A stretch of 64,000 nt of DNA from Centroberyx gerrardi (taxonomy: Eukaryota; Chordata; Actinopteri; Beryciformes; Berycidae): positions 11,310,354 through 11,374,353 of the forward strand of contig NC_136000.1 in NCBI RefSeq assembly GCF_048128805.1, in the 5' to 3' direction. The position numbers were made by a program, and so were the translations under genes. Each line of letters starts with the position of its first letter. Position 1 is the first letter of the stretch. Below the pieces are notes generated by a model. It was given only the letters and a program-made list of their open reading frames with translations. It was not told where the DNA came from and searched no databases. Below are positions 12,501 through 23,365 of this stretch, one piece after another.

Positions 12501-14521
12501 AGGACAGCTACTTACTGTGCTGTTATCACTGAGAGTGGGGAACTGAGTCTGGGATTGGGCGACATGGACATCCATCAGCAAATCACAGAGCACTATGTAC
12601 GTAATATTACTGCCAAGGCATCCACTTTTAAGCCAGGCTAGTTCTGCTTCTTTATGTTTGTCCTATATCATTCTGTTCTATGGTTGATTGTTGATCAGTT
12701 AGATAGGCTCATCCTCTGTAAAGTCCTTGAGACATGCATGTGATAAAGGGCTAAATAAACAAGCTTGAACTTGGTTGTGTTTCAATAGTTCTCTCTCTCA
12801 GAACTATATTCACTACTTCACTATTCTATATCTTCACATATCTTCCTGCAGGTGTCCCAGTTTGAGCAGCAGCTTTCGTCCGCCTCTCTTGTGTGTCTTG
12901 ATGGAAACATCCCAGTCTCCACCATCGACTATGTTTGTTCCATTGCCAAGAAGCACGCAATCAATGGTAAGCATGAAGAGCTGGTCACTGAAAGACCATT
13001 GAACAGCAGCGTCCACTGATTCCCCTGATGCAGTGTCATCAATGTGTGTCACAGTTTGGTACGAGCCGACTGACTCTGACAAGGCCTGTAAGCCTTTCTT
13101 GTCGGAGGCCTGGAAGTCCCTGTCCTATTCATCCCCGAACCTGGCAGAGCTGCGCACCATGAACAAAACCCTGGGTATCCCAACACCTGAAGGTAAACAG
13201 TAGTCCAGTATCAGACAGAATGTTTATGGTTCAGCTTTCTGAGGCAGTGGTTCTCAACTTTTTTGACTTGTGACGCCTTGAAACAAAGCGATGCCTACTC
13301 CCATCCCCCCGATACAGGTGTACCTATGGAGTGGTGAACAGTTCAACCAAAGAATGATTTTCCCTTTTCAGGCTGTTTCATTTGATTAATTATCAGAGGC
13401 CAAGAGGCTGAAAACTATTCGGTATTTCACAAGAAAAAGGCAAAAATTCGAGAAAAATGAAATGAACTCCCATTACTTTCACTTACTTTCACTCTTTAAT
13501 GGTGACCTCATGCTGCACTAGTAGGCATAAATATAAATTTCTAACCAATAAAACCATCAGATTTTTTTAACAATCCCGCCCCTCCACACCCCTCCCATCA
13601 AATAAAATTGCCTTTCCCTCCCTGACTCCTATTCCACTGGTTTAGACTTTTGCATGATCCCTCACTGCATTATGTCCCGCCCCAACATCCTGTTCTAACA
13701 GGAAATGCATCAAATCCAGGAAGTAAAGATGTAATTTCATGGGGTCCTTAAAAATAGACATGGTAATACATTTTCATAGTAGAAATATGTTTTTTCCTAT
13801 TTCATGAGTAAACTCGCGACCCCCCAAAATTATCCTGTGACCCCCTAGGGGGTCCCGGCCCCCAGGTTGAGAACCACTGTTCTAAGGTAGATTCTGTTCC
13901 CTCACTCACTTGCTCCCTCACACACACTCACACTCCCTCACAGTCAGACCGATGCAGACTTATGATCCCTGTGAGAAACGTAGCGTAGATTAGTGCGACT
14001 GCAGTTGAGCATGTCTGCATTAACGAGGATGTGGTTTTGTGCTGTGGGGTGTCAGTGCTGCCAGGCTCTGTGGACGAGGTGCTGCGCTGCGTTCTGGCTC
14101 TCTCGCGCCCCCTGCTGGAGCACCTTCACTGCCTGGTGGTGACCCTGGGTGCTGAGGGAGTGCTGGTGTGCGGGGAGCATGACGCCGGCTCGGTCAACCT
14201 GCAGCCAAGGAAACAAAAGAGGGTAAGGAAGGATTGTCCATTGTCCTCTGCTCACGATGATAATGATGAGGATGACAGTGATGATGATGATGATGATGAT
14301 GTTCACTGCACCTGTATTTGCAGAGAGGTCAGCTGTGTGCTCTCCACTACCCGGCGCTGGCTGTGACCTCAGAAGAGACAGTGAATGTCTCAGGAGCAGG
14401 AGATAGGTACTATTTTTTTCCTAATTGCCCCGCCCTTTCCTTCCTATTCCTATTATTTGAACTTCCTTTTCTATATTTACTCTTCTTCAATCTCCTCCTT
14501 TTCATTGCCTATGCCCTCCAT

Positions 14522-14556
<35 letters not shown>

Positions 14557-14857
14557 CTCTCTCTCTCTCTCTCTGATTCTTTCTCTCTCCCTCTCTCTCA
14601 CACACAAGCATATTCCTAAACAGTCAAACACAAGGCACTCATCCCTACACTCTGTCCTCAGTCTTGCAGGTGGGATGATGGCTGGGATAGTCCAGGGTCG
14701 AGATACGGACAGCTGTGTCCGGATGGGGCTCCTGGCTGCACGGCTGTCCCTGGCATCACCGCACCCCATTGCCCCCGTTCTTACCTCGGACTCTGTGGAC
14801 CCCAATAAGGTCCAGACTCAATCCTGGCCTAAGCCTAGCTTCATGTGGATGGATTAA
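9573..14857 (+). CDS. Bifunctional pseudouridine-5'-phosphate glycosidase / pseudouridine kinase
   Basis: Two-step pseudouridine catabolism: a PfkB-type kinase phosphorylates pseudouridine, then a PsuG (indigoidine synthase A-like) domain cleaves the C-glycosidic bond to uracil and ribose-5-phosphate (family knowledge). Exons: 9573-9636, 9769-9883, 10012-10186, 10342-10453, 10545-10651, 10829-10955, 11103-11223, 11404-11489, 11693-11829, 11948-12007, 12105-12168, 12267-12361, 12468-12596, 12852-12966, 13055-13192, 14056-14222, 14324-14406 and 14662-14857. They total 2091 nt, 697 codons including stop, with every phase closing. The N-terminus [16 protein letters not shown] is basic and lacks acids, as in a mitochondrial presequence. 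PsuG motifs: [60 protein letters not shown]. Kinase motifs: [23 protein letters not shown], and the catalytic VSGAGD. The domain junction coincides with the exon 9/10 boundary in phase 0. It resembles the protein annotated in fish as C1861.05-like; no gene symbol is certain. Confidence 0.93.
12640..12773 (-). repeat. Interspersed repeat, copy A, reverse orientation
   Basis: Read on the minus strand this intronic stretch runs from CAAGTTCAAGCTTGTTTATT through a segment containing TGATCAACAATCAACCATAG and AACAGAATGATATAGGACA. The same order of motifs occurs on the plus strand at about 21728-21870 inside cnot4. It is therefore one family inserted twice in opposite orientations. It lies between exons 13 and 14 of the PsuG-PsuK gene. 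Confidence 0.75.
13245..13879. mobile_element. hAT (Charlie-like) MITE, 635 bp
   Basis: The termini CAGTGGTTCTCAAC and GTTGAGAACCACTG are inverted repeats. Flanking 8-mers TTCTGAGG (13237-13244) and TTCTAAGG (13880-13887) match at 7 of 8 positions, typical of a hAT target duplication. Next to the right end is a GGGGGTCCCGG-rich subterminal segment. It lies in the 863-bp intron between exons 15 and 16 of the PsuG-PsuK gene. A related, shorter copy lies at 53005-53286. Confidence 0.85.
14265..14301. repeat. (GAT)n microsatellite just before an exon
   Basis: A GATGATGATG-type run ends about 20 bp upstream of the acceptor of exon 17 of the PsuG-PsuK gene, within the space normally used by the polypyrimidine tract. 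Confidence 0.85.
14521..14605. repeat. Compound (CT)n-(AT)n-(CT)n-(CA)n microsatellite
   Basis: Runs of CT, then about 18 bp of AT, then CT again and a short CACACA tail, in the last intron of the PsuG-PsuK gene. Likely length-polymorphic. Confidence 0.9.
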
Positions 14858-15191
14858 AAATATTTTCCTTTGTGAAACATTCTTCAAGAAACAGGCCGAG
14901 ATTTGGTTTATTATGCATTGGTCCTTGGAATGTATTTTCAGCATTTCAAATGTTATGAATATCAGCTCTCATGTCTGTAATTTGTTTCTTGTGAAACCAG
15001 TGTGTAATACAGTGAGTGAATGAATGTGTCATGAAAGGGAAAAAATGCCATTGTTCACATAGATGTGACATAGATATCAGACAAACCAACTCCTTCATGA
15101 AGTGAAATAATGACTATGCCAAATAAGGCTAGAAGAGAATTAATCACTTTTTCCAAAACATCATTTGAACTCATTATTGTAAATCCCTGTA

Positions 15192-15197
15192 AATAAA
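15192..15197 (+). terminator. AATAAA polyadenylation signal of the PsuG-PsuK gene
   Basis: A canonical AATAAA follows the stop codon by about 335 bp. It lies only about 160 bp before the probable promoter of cnot4 on the same strand. Confidence 0.6.
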
Positions 15198-15354
15198 TTG
15201 TGAAACGGAATAGTAAGCTGATCTGGTGTTTTAATATGTTACAGTAAGGAAATGTATCTACTTTACAGTATTTTCGATATTTTTCATTTTTGAATGCTAT
15301 ATTACCAAAAATATTTCCCTTATCTTAGAATCACTGAAAACTTCAACTCCCACA

Positions 15355-15650
15355 AAGCATCGGTGCATTTGCGCAGCCTCAGTTGTAGTGAATACTTGCC
15401 CCATTCCCTCCTCCCTATTTTAATGCTAGCTAAGATGGTGGTTTGAGCGTAAACTGTCTCCACAATACCAAGACAAGAAAGGGGCAAAACATCACTATAG
15501 CCTTTTTAATTATAGCAGAACAATACACCTACGGTTACCTTAAGTATCTATTTATAGAAATTTTGACATTTCAGATACATTGGCTCGCAGTCCCCGCCCA
15601 ATTTGGTGTGACTCCCTTGGAGTGGAATCCTTAGCTAAATACGGACAGGG
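15355..15650 (+). promoter_or_regulatory. Putative cnot4 promoter and non-coding first exon
   Basis: No TATA box was seen. A YY1-like motif AAGATGGTGG lies at about 15432, a GC-box-like CCCGCCC at about 15594, and TTTGCGCAG at about 15369. A strong donor, ACAGGGTAAGTAACG, sits at about 15647-15660, and the first coding exon (16945) starts one base before ATG. That implies a non-coding exon ending near 15650. The reading rests on motif and splice-site inspection only. Confidence 0.5.
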
Positions 15651-16944
15651 TAAGTAACGTTAGCCAGATTGCTAGCTGGGCTAGCTAGCTTTTAATCTAT
15701 CGCAATAAATAAAACAGAGCGCTGTCTATGACGATGTTACAGACTGACACAATAGTGTCATCAAGCTTTTTACATTACTGTCCAGTTAACCTTATGTCGT
15801 GAGACCAATGTCAGTGGTTTACTGTGATGTCCAATAGCTAGCATGCTAACAACTTGCTTTCAGGTTAGCGTTAGCTTGTGCAGGCCGCATCGTAAGCTTG
15901 GCTCCAAAAACCTCGTACATTTTGATAATAATGTAGCTTGTTAGCTGTGCTAATGCTAGCGCTTAGCACAGGCAACCTGTCACTTAGTATTTAGGAGAAA
16001 GCGTCTGACATACGAACTTCCAGTGGTATTGGCTATCTAACATGAATGTTCCGCTCAATATATTATTTTTGTGATGGATGTAACGTTACAGTTGGTCCTG
16101 GATACTTGACCGGCTTCTTTCATCAGCTCGCAGCTAATGTTAACTTAGCTTAGTCAACTAACATCTGTCATAATGTACGATCCAAAAGACAGAGCAGCTA
16201 AAGTTACCAGCCTGGCTAACTAGGTATTTGGCTTCGTACACGACTTTACCAGTCAGCTGACATTTGGCAGGAAAGCATTGGTGGAGGTGCGAAGCTCTCG
16301 TCCTGTTCGCGTTAATTTATTAGCAAATTATGGCAGGTATTTGAAATATTGACAACTCGTCGTTTTTGTTTATTTCAATGTTATAGTGTTAGCTTGTGAC
16401 AAACTCGAACTGTCGTGTAGTTTGCTTTCTGGATGATGACTGACTGGACGGTTATCATATAGAAATCAGGCTGGCACCTAGCTGCCAACAGCAAATGTTT
16501 CCCCTGTGAGTCAACACAGCTTGTTTGTTGTTTGCCAGCTCATCCTTTAACCTCAATGATGGCTTTACTTAAAGTAATGTAACCTTTGAGTGATTAACCA
16601 CAACATGCTCATTACTGGTTAGACTGAGGTTTGCACCAGTGATTTGTTTTTTTTGGCTGAAGTGTTTCCCTTACCACTGAATAGGTAAAACTCTACATTA
16701 AAGACGTTTGTTTATATTGGTTTCAATGGATGGTCAGTGTCATATGGTTTCGTATGGTGACCTTGATGGTCTAAATTCAGTTTCAGAGGCTGTACCATCC
16801 TGCCAGAAGAAAATATTTTTAACAAGCTGAATCATTTGTAATTGTCCTATGATGGAGCTCTCACGCTCAACATATGTAACTGTTATGTCTACTCAGCTCT
16901 GTGCTCTGTGACCAGCTACAACACCCACCCTTGCCGTGCCATAG

Positions 16945-19900
16945 GATGTCCCACAGCCCTGAGATGAAGGACGACCCCATGGAGTGCCCCCTGTGCATGG
17001 AGCCGCTGGAGATTGATGACGTCAACTTCTTCCCCTGCACCTGCGGCTACCAGATATGCCGCTTCTGCTGGCACCGCATCCGCACAGACGAGAACGGCCT
17101 CTGCCCCGCCTGCAGAAAGGTGAGGATGGGATAGTTGAACATGACACCAGAGAAGCCCGTCAGAACTGTAGGTTCTGGAGGGAAATTCTGTCATGACAGC
17201 AGAAGGGACATGGTAAGGAAAGCAACGATGATCATGTTGAGAAATTAACTATTTCCTCCCTGTTCCACAGTGGCTGGTTGATTCACACATGCAATGGTTA
17301 TTAATCTGCTAAACTGCCTGATGGAATAGGCCAACTTCACAGCCTCAGCCATTTGGCTAGTGATGCCTGTGATGAATTTCTTGACATGATGCTCATAAAT
17401 GAAGAGTTATACTCCAAAACAGTGTCAATTTTGGGGGGGAAATTACTACCAGAATTTCATATTTCAATATCTCTTAAATAGAGGATTCTGTCTGTAATAG
17501 TGTTAGTGTTTTGTCAACAAAGGACCTAAGTTACCCACTATCCTTATTGATAATACACTGTCAGTCATTTTATATGAGTAGGTGTGTCTTTTGTCAAATG
17601 GTGGATATCCCATTTTGAAACTAAGTTCTTCTTGTGTTTGTTCTGTGTGCAGCCGTACCCGGAGGACCCTGCTGTGTACAAGCCCCTGTCACAGGAGGAG
17701 ATCCAAAGGATAAAAAATGAGAAGAAGCAGAAGCAGAACGAGAAGAAGCAGAAGGTGACGGAAAACCGAAAGCATCTGGCTAGTGTCAGAGTGGTCCAGA
17801 GAAACCTGGTGTTTGTGGTGGGGCTGTCACAACGGCTCGCCGACCCCGAGGTGAGCATGCTGTCATCACTAACAATCATTTATGCTCCTTTGACATTAGG
17901 CTGTGAGAACCCGTTGCTGTTTTGAAATGGGATGCTTATTACATCTGTCATTTTGTTTGTTTATTTATGTGAGTGGGGCTGTGGCAAGCTAAATGTGCTA
18001 GCTGTTAGATTTATGTTGGACTTGACTGACATCCACCGATACAGTATTGATCCTTTGATAGGAAATTATTTGAATGCATATGTAAAAGTCTCACAGTGCC
18101 ACTGGAGCCTCTAGTGTAAAGCTTGTGTTGAGTATTGTATGTGAAAGGGCACACAGTATATCCAAACTTTGTGATCAGAATCCATATCTTAAGTTTTTTT
18201 TCTGCACTGTGCCCACAGGTCCTCAAAAGGCCAGAGTACTTTGGGAAGTTTGGGAAAATCCATAAAGTGGTCATCAACAACAGCACATCTTATGCAGGTT
18301 CACAGGTGAGAGGAGATGACGGTATGCTCTCGTCGTGGATCTGTAGGAAGACACTGTGACAAGAATTAAAGAGCTACATTAGATCTTTTTTAACATTTAG
18401 CTGCTGGTTCCAAGTGACTTGTATATTTACTGTGGTTCTCTGGTTCTACAGGGGCCAAGTGCCAGCGCATATGTCACTTACATCCGCTCTGAAGATGCTC
18501 TAAGAGCAATACAGTGTGTGAACAATGTGGTTGTTGATGGTAGAACACTCAAGGTGAGCATTAACCCACAGTGACACAGGTTCATAATTCCCATTTGTAT
18601 TTTGCTATCAGTGCCTGTTATTGCTATGATTTAACTTTTTATCTGTGTAAAAACCAACTGATAACTCGCTTCTGTATCACATCCCCTTTTCTGTTTCCTG
18701 CTGTTTGTAAGATAAACAATATCACATCCTTAACTGAACAAACTGCAATGTAAAAGAGTCGGACTTAACTGGAGAACAACAAATCCTTGGAAATTAACGT
18801 TGAAGTTTATTTGCAAATTCTATTAGAGCTTTTTCACGTAGGTTTTATCTCTGTCTTTGCTATGCAGGCTTCTTTAGGCACAACAAAATACTGCAGTTAC
18901 TTCCTCAAAAGTATGCAGTGTCCCAAACCAGATTGTATGTATCTACATGAGTTGGGGGACGAAGCGGCTAGCTTTACTAAAGAGGAGATGCAGGTAATAT
19001 TATATTTGGGCCCTCTTCTTAAAATCTGAATGAATATTTGCTCTATGCTGTGTGTATTAATCACTATTCAAATGACTTGATGTTGTCTCATGTTGTGCCA
19101 TTTGTATTTAGGCGGGGAAACACCAAGAGTATGAGCAGAAACTTCTCCAAGACCTCTATAAAATGAACCCTAGCTTTCTACAACCTCCAGCATGTGGAAC
19201 AGAAAAGTCAAAGAGTAAATCCAACTCGACACAGAGGTAGGATTTTTCTTATGTTGTTCCACATTACTTCCACAATGCAATGTATTATTAATTTAATTAC
19301 AGTGCTATTAGATGATGTTTTATTTTTTTCCCTGTTGTGTAACAGAACCAACAACGGCAATGGTAAAGACGGGTGGCCTACGCTGTCGGGGCATAGCAAA
19401 CTGGCCAATGGGCTCTCAGAGGACCGCAAGTCCCCTCCGCTGCTAGACTGCTATCTAGACCAAGAAGTTATTACTTCAGATGGGCTAGATACAGAGCTGG
19501 GTCCTGGCCAGGGTACTGCCCTGTCCCCCTTCTCCTCTAACTGTGACAGTAACAGGTAATGTGGACCGCACCTCGGCAATAGTGCCAAAGCATCATCAAA
19601 GAAATATTTTTGAAGATGTAATATCTGACAGTATTTGTTTTTCTTGTCCTTACTTCTGCAATGAGCATTTTTTATGTTTATATGCATAAGGTGTTCCTCC
19701 AAGAAACATTCAAGCCATATTGGCCTTTCCTGTCTTCTCTCTTGAAGGGTAAGATCTACGTTTCTAAATTCTGTTTTGTCTCTCTGTAGTCCCAGTGACA
19801 AGCCTCCAGAATCGATCAGTATGGTAAACGGAGAGACTTTACAACAGGTAAAAAAAACCTAACTCACTTGTTCTTTTGATCAAATCTAAATTAAAGCATG

Positions 19901-22900
19901 CATGGATTGGTTCTGAGCTGGACATTCTCAAAACTGTCTCTTCCTCTGCTCTCTCACTGTAGATACCCAACAGTGACTCCCCCTCCCCTCCCCCGGGCTT
20001 AACCAAGCCCAGCCTGGTGGTGCCCATCAGTGTGTCAGACCTCACAGCCCGTTCGCCCTTTGAGGGCGCGGCAGCAGAGTCCCAGTCCCTCTTTTCAGAC
20101 AACAGTAACTTCCGACATCCTAACCCTCTCCCCGCTGGCCTGCCCCCCTTCCCCAGCTCCCCCCGCGGCGGCTCTGACTGGCCCATGACCCCTGAACCAC
20201 AGAGCCTCTTCACATCAGGTGCGTCCACGCCGGTGCCCATTCACACTGGGGATTTGTTTTTAAGCCTGGTTTATGTCCTAATTGCCCAATTGTTTGTGCT
20301 TGGGAAACTGTGCAGTCAACAAATCACAGCACTGCAACAGAGGCTTTCTTTCTCTAGTTCTCAAACAACAGGCTAGATTGTAGCTCCTTTATTCTGGCTA
20401 CACAGGGATATTTGTTACATGTATTTTCTGGGTACTGTGGCCATTAGCCTAGCACTCTATTACACTATTGATTGTTTTGTAATGGTAATGATCTGTGGAT
20501 TTAAGCTTATTCTACTGTTGTACTCATTGTAAATTATTCTTGATAAGACAATCACAGCAAAATGCTTAAAACATAAATGTAACTTGTCCTTCCTCCTCTC
20601 TCCTCCCAGACACAATACCAGTGTCTTCCTCCACAGACTGGCAGGCAGCCTTTGGTTTCGGCTCATCCACCAAACAGCAGGACGACGACCTGGGCTTCGA
20701 CCCGTTCGACGTCACCCGTAAGGCCTTGGCCGACCTGATAGAGAAGGAGCTGTCGGTGCAGGATCAGAGCCCCTTGTCCCCAGGGCCCTTCTCCCACGGG
20801 TCCCACCACGGCCCCAGCCTGCTGCCCCCCAACCCAAACCCCGGCGCCTCTCACCATTTCCCCAGCGGCCCTCCTCGCCTCTCCCAGCTCCACCACAGAG
20901 CCATCTACAGCTCCTTCAGCTTCCCCGGCAGTCACAACAGCCAGGCCAGTCAGCAGCAGCCAGCCGCCAGACACCCCTGGATGGGCGTCCCCACACGCAA
21001 TAACCTCACACACTTGAACCACTCAGCCAGTGCTGCCTCACACAGTAATTTTCTGGACCTGAATCTGCCCCCTCAGCACAACACAGGACTGGGAGGGATC
21101 CCCATCTCAGGTACCAGCCTCCTGGGCCACTCTGTCAACATCCTGTGTCCTGTGGCAGCAATACATGTTAAAGCAGAGATCAGATGTATTCCGTAATGAC
21201 ATGACAAAGTATTGAATGTCAAAACATACATGTGCCTTGCCAGTTAGCATAGTGATACTTGTTTTGATTAGCTTTTATTGACCTTGCAGGGAAAAACAAA
21301 TGACTAGGAGATGCAATTCTGCGCCTGGCCACAAGTGGGCGAACAAAACCCCTGAGAAACTGACATATCTCTGTTGTCCTTTCTTTCCCTGCAGAAAACA
21401 GTGGCTCTATAGACGGCTTAAATGTGAAAGAGTGGCAGGATGGCCTGAGAGCTCTCCTGCCCAATATTAATATCAACTTCGGGGGCCTCCCAAACTCCTC
21501 TTCCTCTTCATCCTCCTCATCCTCCAACAGTGTTAACCACATCGGTGGGCCGGCAGGGCCAGCGGGCATCTCACACAGCCTCAGCTGGGATGGCACGGCC
21601 AGTTGGATGGACCCTGCTATCATCACAGGTAGACCGCCGCCATGGAGCTTATCTATACCCTACAAAACGACTTGGTCATGAACAATTGAGGTGATGCTTT
21701 CATCATAGGACATAGGGAAAGTGCAAGTTTCAAGTTCAGGTTCAAGTTTGTTTATTTATATAGCTCTTTTTCACAAGCATGTCTCAAAGGACTTTACACA
21801 GAATGAGCCTAACTAGATATAACTGATCAACAATCAACCATAGAACAGAATGATATAGGACATACATCAGGAAAAGCACAAGACACACAAAAACAGATTT
21901 TAGCAAGACATAACAGCCGGCACCACCAGCCTTAGACCCTCAGTGCATACAAGGGAAAACTCCCATGAAAAAAACCTTGTTAGGGGAAAAAAATGGAAGG
22001 GGTGAGTCACAGAGGCATCCCCCACCGTGACAACTGAGCGTGCACTAGGTGCCGGGAAAATGGTGACAAGAACATGGGCATTATACAATCAAAAGTTTGG
22101 ACACACCCGATTGAATATATTATCTTTTTCATTATCTTAAAGCCATTTTGATCTCAAGGCTTATGCTTAAATGCTTGAAATTTGTTTCTCAGACAAATAT
22201 AAATAGTAGGGCTGTCCTCAAAGCTTCAGTGAGAATTACCCGCGAATATTCGAAGCTGTGATGTGGGCGGAGATAATCGGCCTTTTCCGGACGTGTTTGG
22301 ACGGGTGTTAAGGTGGAAAACTGACTTTTCCGGACGTATTTGGACCATGTGTGCAGGTGCACGGAGATTTCCGGTGAGTGTACAGTGATATCTGGTAATT
22401 TGCAACAGTATACGGGAGTGAGCTGACATTTAACGAGGCGTGTACAGTGACAGAAATCTCCCGTACACAAAAGTTGTGCGTTCTCGGGGAATTACGGACG
22501 TGTGGCGGCCCGACTGTCTCCTGGCACGTCGCCAGACATGTCCGGATACAGTGCGTTTCTGTACGCGTGTACAGAGATGTACAGGATGGAAACGTAACTT
22601 TTCGTGCAATGAATAAAAAAAACAAAACAAAAACAAAACAAACCCCGCAGCATTCGAATACTGATTTGGACGTCGATTACCATGGCAACGGTAGAAGCTT
22701 CGAAGCATTCGGGTCAGCCCTAATAAATAGTGAAGTTGATGCCTACATATGAATTTCTTTCGAAAGCCTTTGCCTTTCCATCAAGGCAAAGAATCTAAAA
22801 TATAAGATAGTTTTGATTTGATTAACACTTTTTGGTCACTGCATAATTCCATTTGTGTTATTTCATAGTTTTGATGTCACTATTATTATTCTAAAATGTG

Positions 22901-23365
22901 GAAAATAGTAAAAATAAAGAAAAATGTGTTGTGTCCAAACTTATGACTGGTAGTGTATAAAGTGTTGTAGATGATGCAGTATTTTGTTGACCATTCACCC
23001 ATTCCTGATCTCTCCTCACCCCTCCCCTCCCCTCAGGCATCCCTGCCTCGGCGGGCAGCAGTTTAGACTGTCTCCAGGATGACAACCCGCCACACTGGCT
23101 CAAGTCCCTGCAGGCGCTCACAGAGATGGACGGTCCAGCCAGCTCCGCGGTGCCCACTCCCCAGCCCCTCCACAGTGGCCTCCTCGACGGCCACCTCCCC
23201 CTCCACCACAGAGCCGCCGGCGGCTGGGCTCCCTACCTGCCCCCCCCCACAACCAACCCCGCCAGCCAGTTCCACTCCCCTCCCCCAGGCTTCCAGACAG
23301 CCTTCAGACCCCCGGGCCAGCCCGCCACAGAGCTGCTACAGAGTGCCGCTGTGGACCGCCACTGA
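16945..23365 (+). CDS. cnot4: CCR4-NOT transcription complex subunit 4 (E3 ubiquitin ligase)
   Basis: RING-type E3 ligase of the CCR4-NOT complex, acting in mRNA decay and co-translational quality control (family knowledge). Exons: 16945-17119 (ATG at 16946), 17653-17850, 18219-18305, 18452-18553, 18868-18993, 19112-19236, 19346-19555, 19790-19847, 19963-20218, 20610-21110, 21395-21628 and 23037-23365. The coding sum is 2400 nt, 799 aa, in frame. Residues 14-57 form the all-cysteine C4C4 RING (CPLCMEPLEID to CPACRK). A charged Lys/Glu/Gln linker is followed by the RRM at about 109-189 (LVFVVGLSQRL, GPSASAYVTYIRSEDA) and a C3H1 zinc finger at about 190-217 (CSYFLKSMQCPKPDCMYLH). The rest is low-complexity Pro/Ser sequence with conserved islands (PFEGAVTES-like, DWQAAFGFGSS, EWQDGLRALLPNININFGG, DDNPPHWLKSLQALTEMDG, ending AVDRH). 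The start aligns with human MSRSPDAKEDP. It encodes the long-tailed isoform. Confidence 0.97.
21728..22080 (+). repeat. Interspersed repeat, copy B, in the last cnot4 intron
   Basis: It begins with TTCAAGTTTGTTTATTTATA and shares about 140 bp, in order, with the reverse complement of 12640-12773. Copy B runs on for about 200 bp past the shared part, to the edge of the adjacent Tc1-like element. No open frame. The family was not identified; a SINE or a non-autonomous DNA element is possible. Confidence 0.65.
22083..22957. mobile_element. Tc1/mariner-type MITE, interrupted by a hAT element
   Basis: The left end TACAATCAAAAGTTTGGACA and the right end TGTCCAAACTTATGACTGG are inverted repeats of the common fish Tc1 type, each next to TA. 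The element is split by the insertion at 22207-22722. Without the insert it is about 350 bp and carries no transposase, so it is non-autonomous. Confidence 0.8.
22207..22722. mobile_element. hAT-type element, 516 bp, nested in the Tc1-like MITE
   Basis: The ends are TAGGGCTGTCC and GGTCAGCCCTA, flanked by perfect 8-bp duplications ATAAATAG at 22199-22206 and 22723-22730. The interior is GC-richer than its host, with repeated TCCGG/CCGGACGT motifs, and has only short frames without similarity to a transposase. The perfect duplication and clean nesting make it younger than the surrounding Tc1-like copy. Confidence 0.85.

Noticed and set aside
14318-14857. 179-codon frame ending at the true stop of the PsuG-PsuK gene
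   Set aside because: Its middle is intron with CT/AT microsatellite; only the spliced exons 17 and 18 are coding.
22447-22752. Overlapping small frames on both strands around 22200-22750
   Set aside because: They fall inside the nested hAT element and show no transposase motif.
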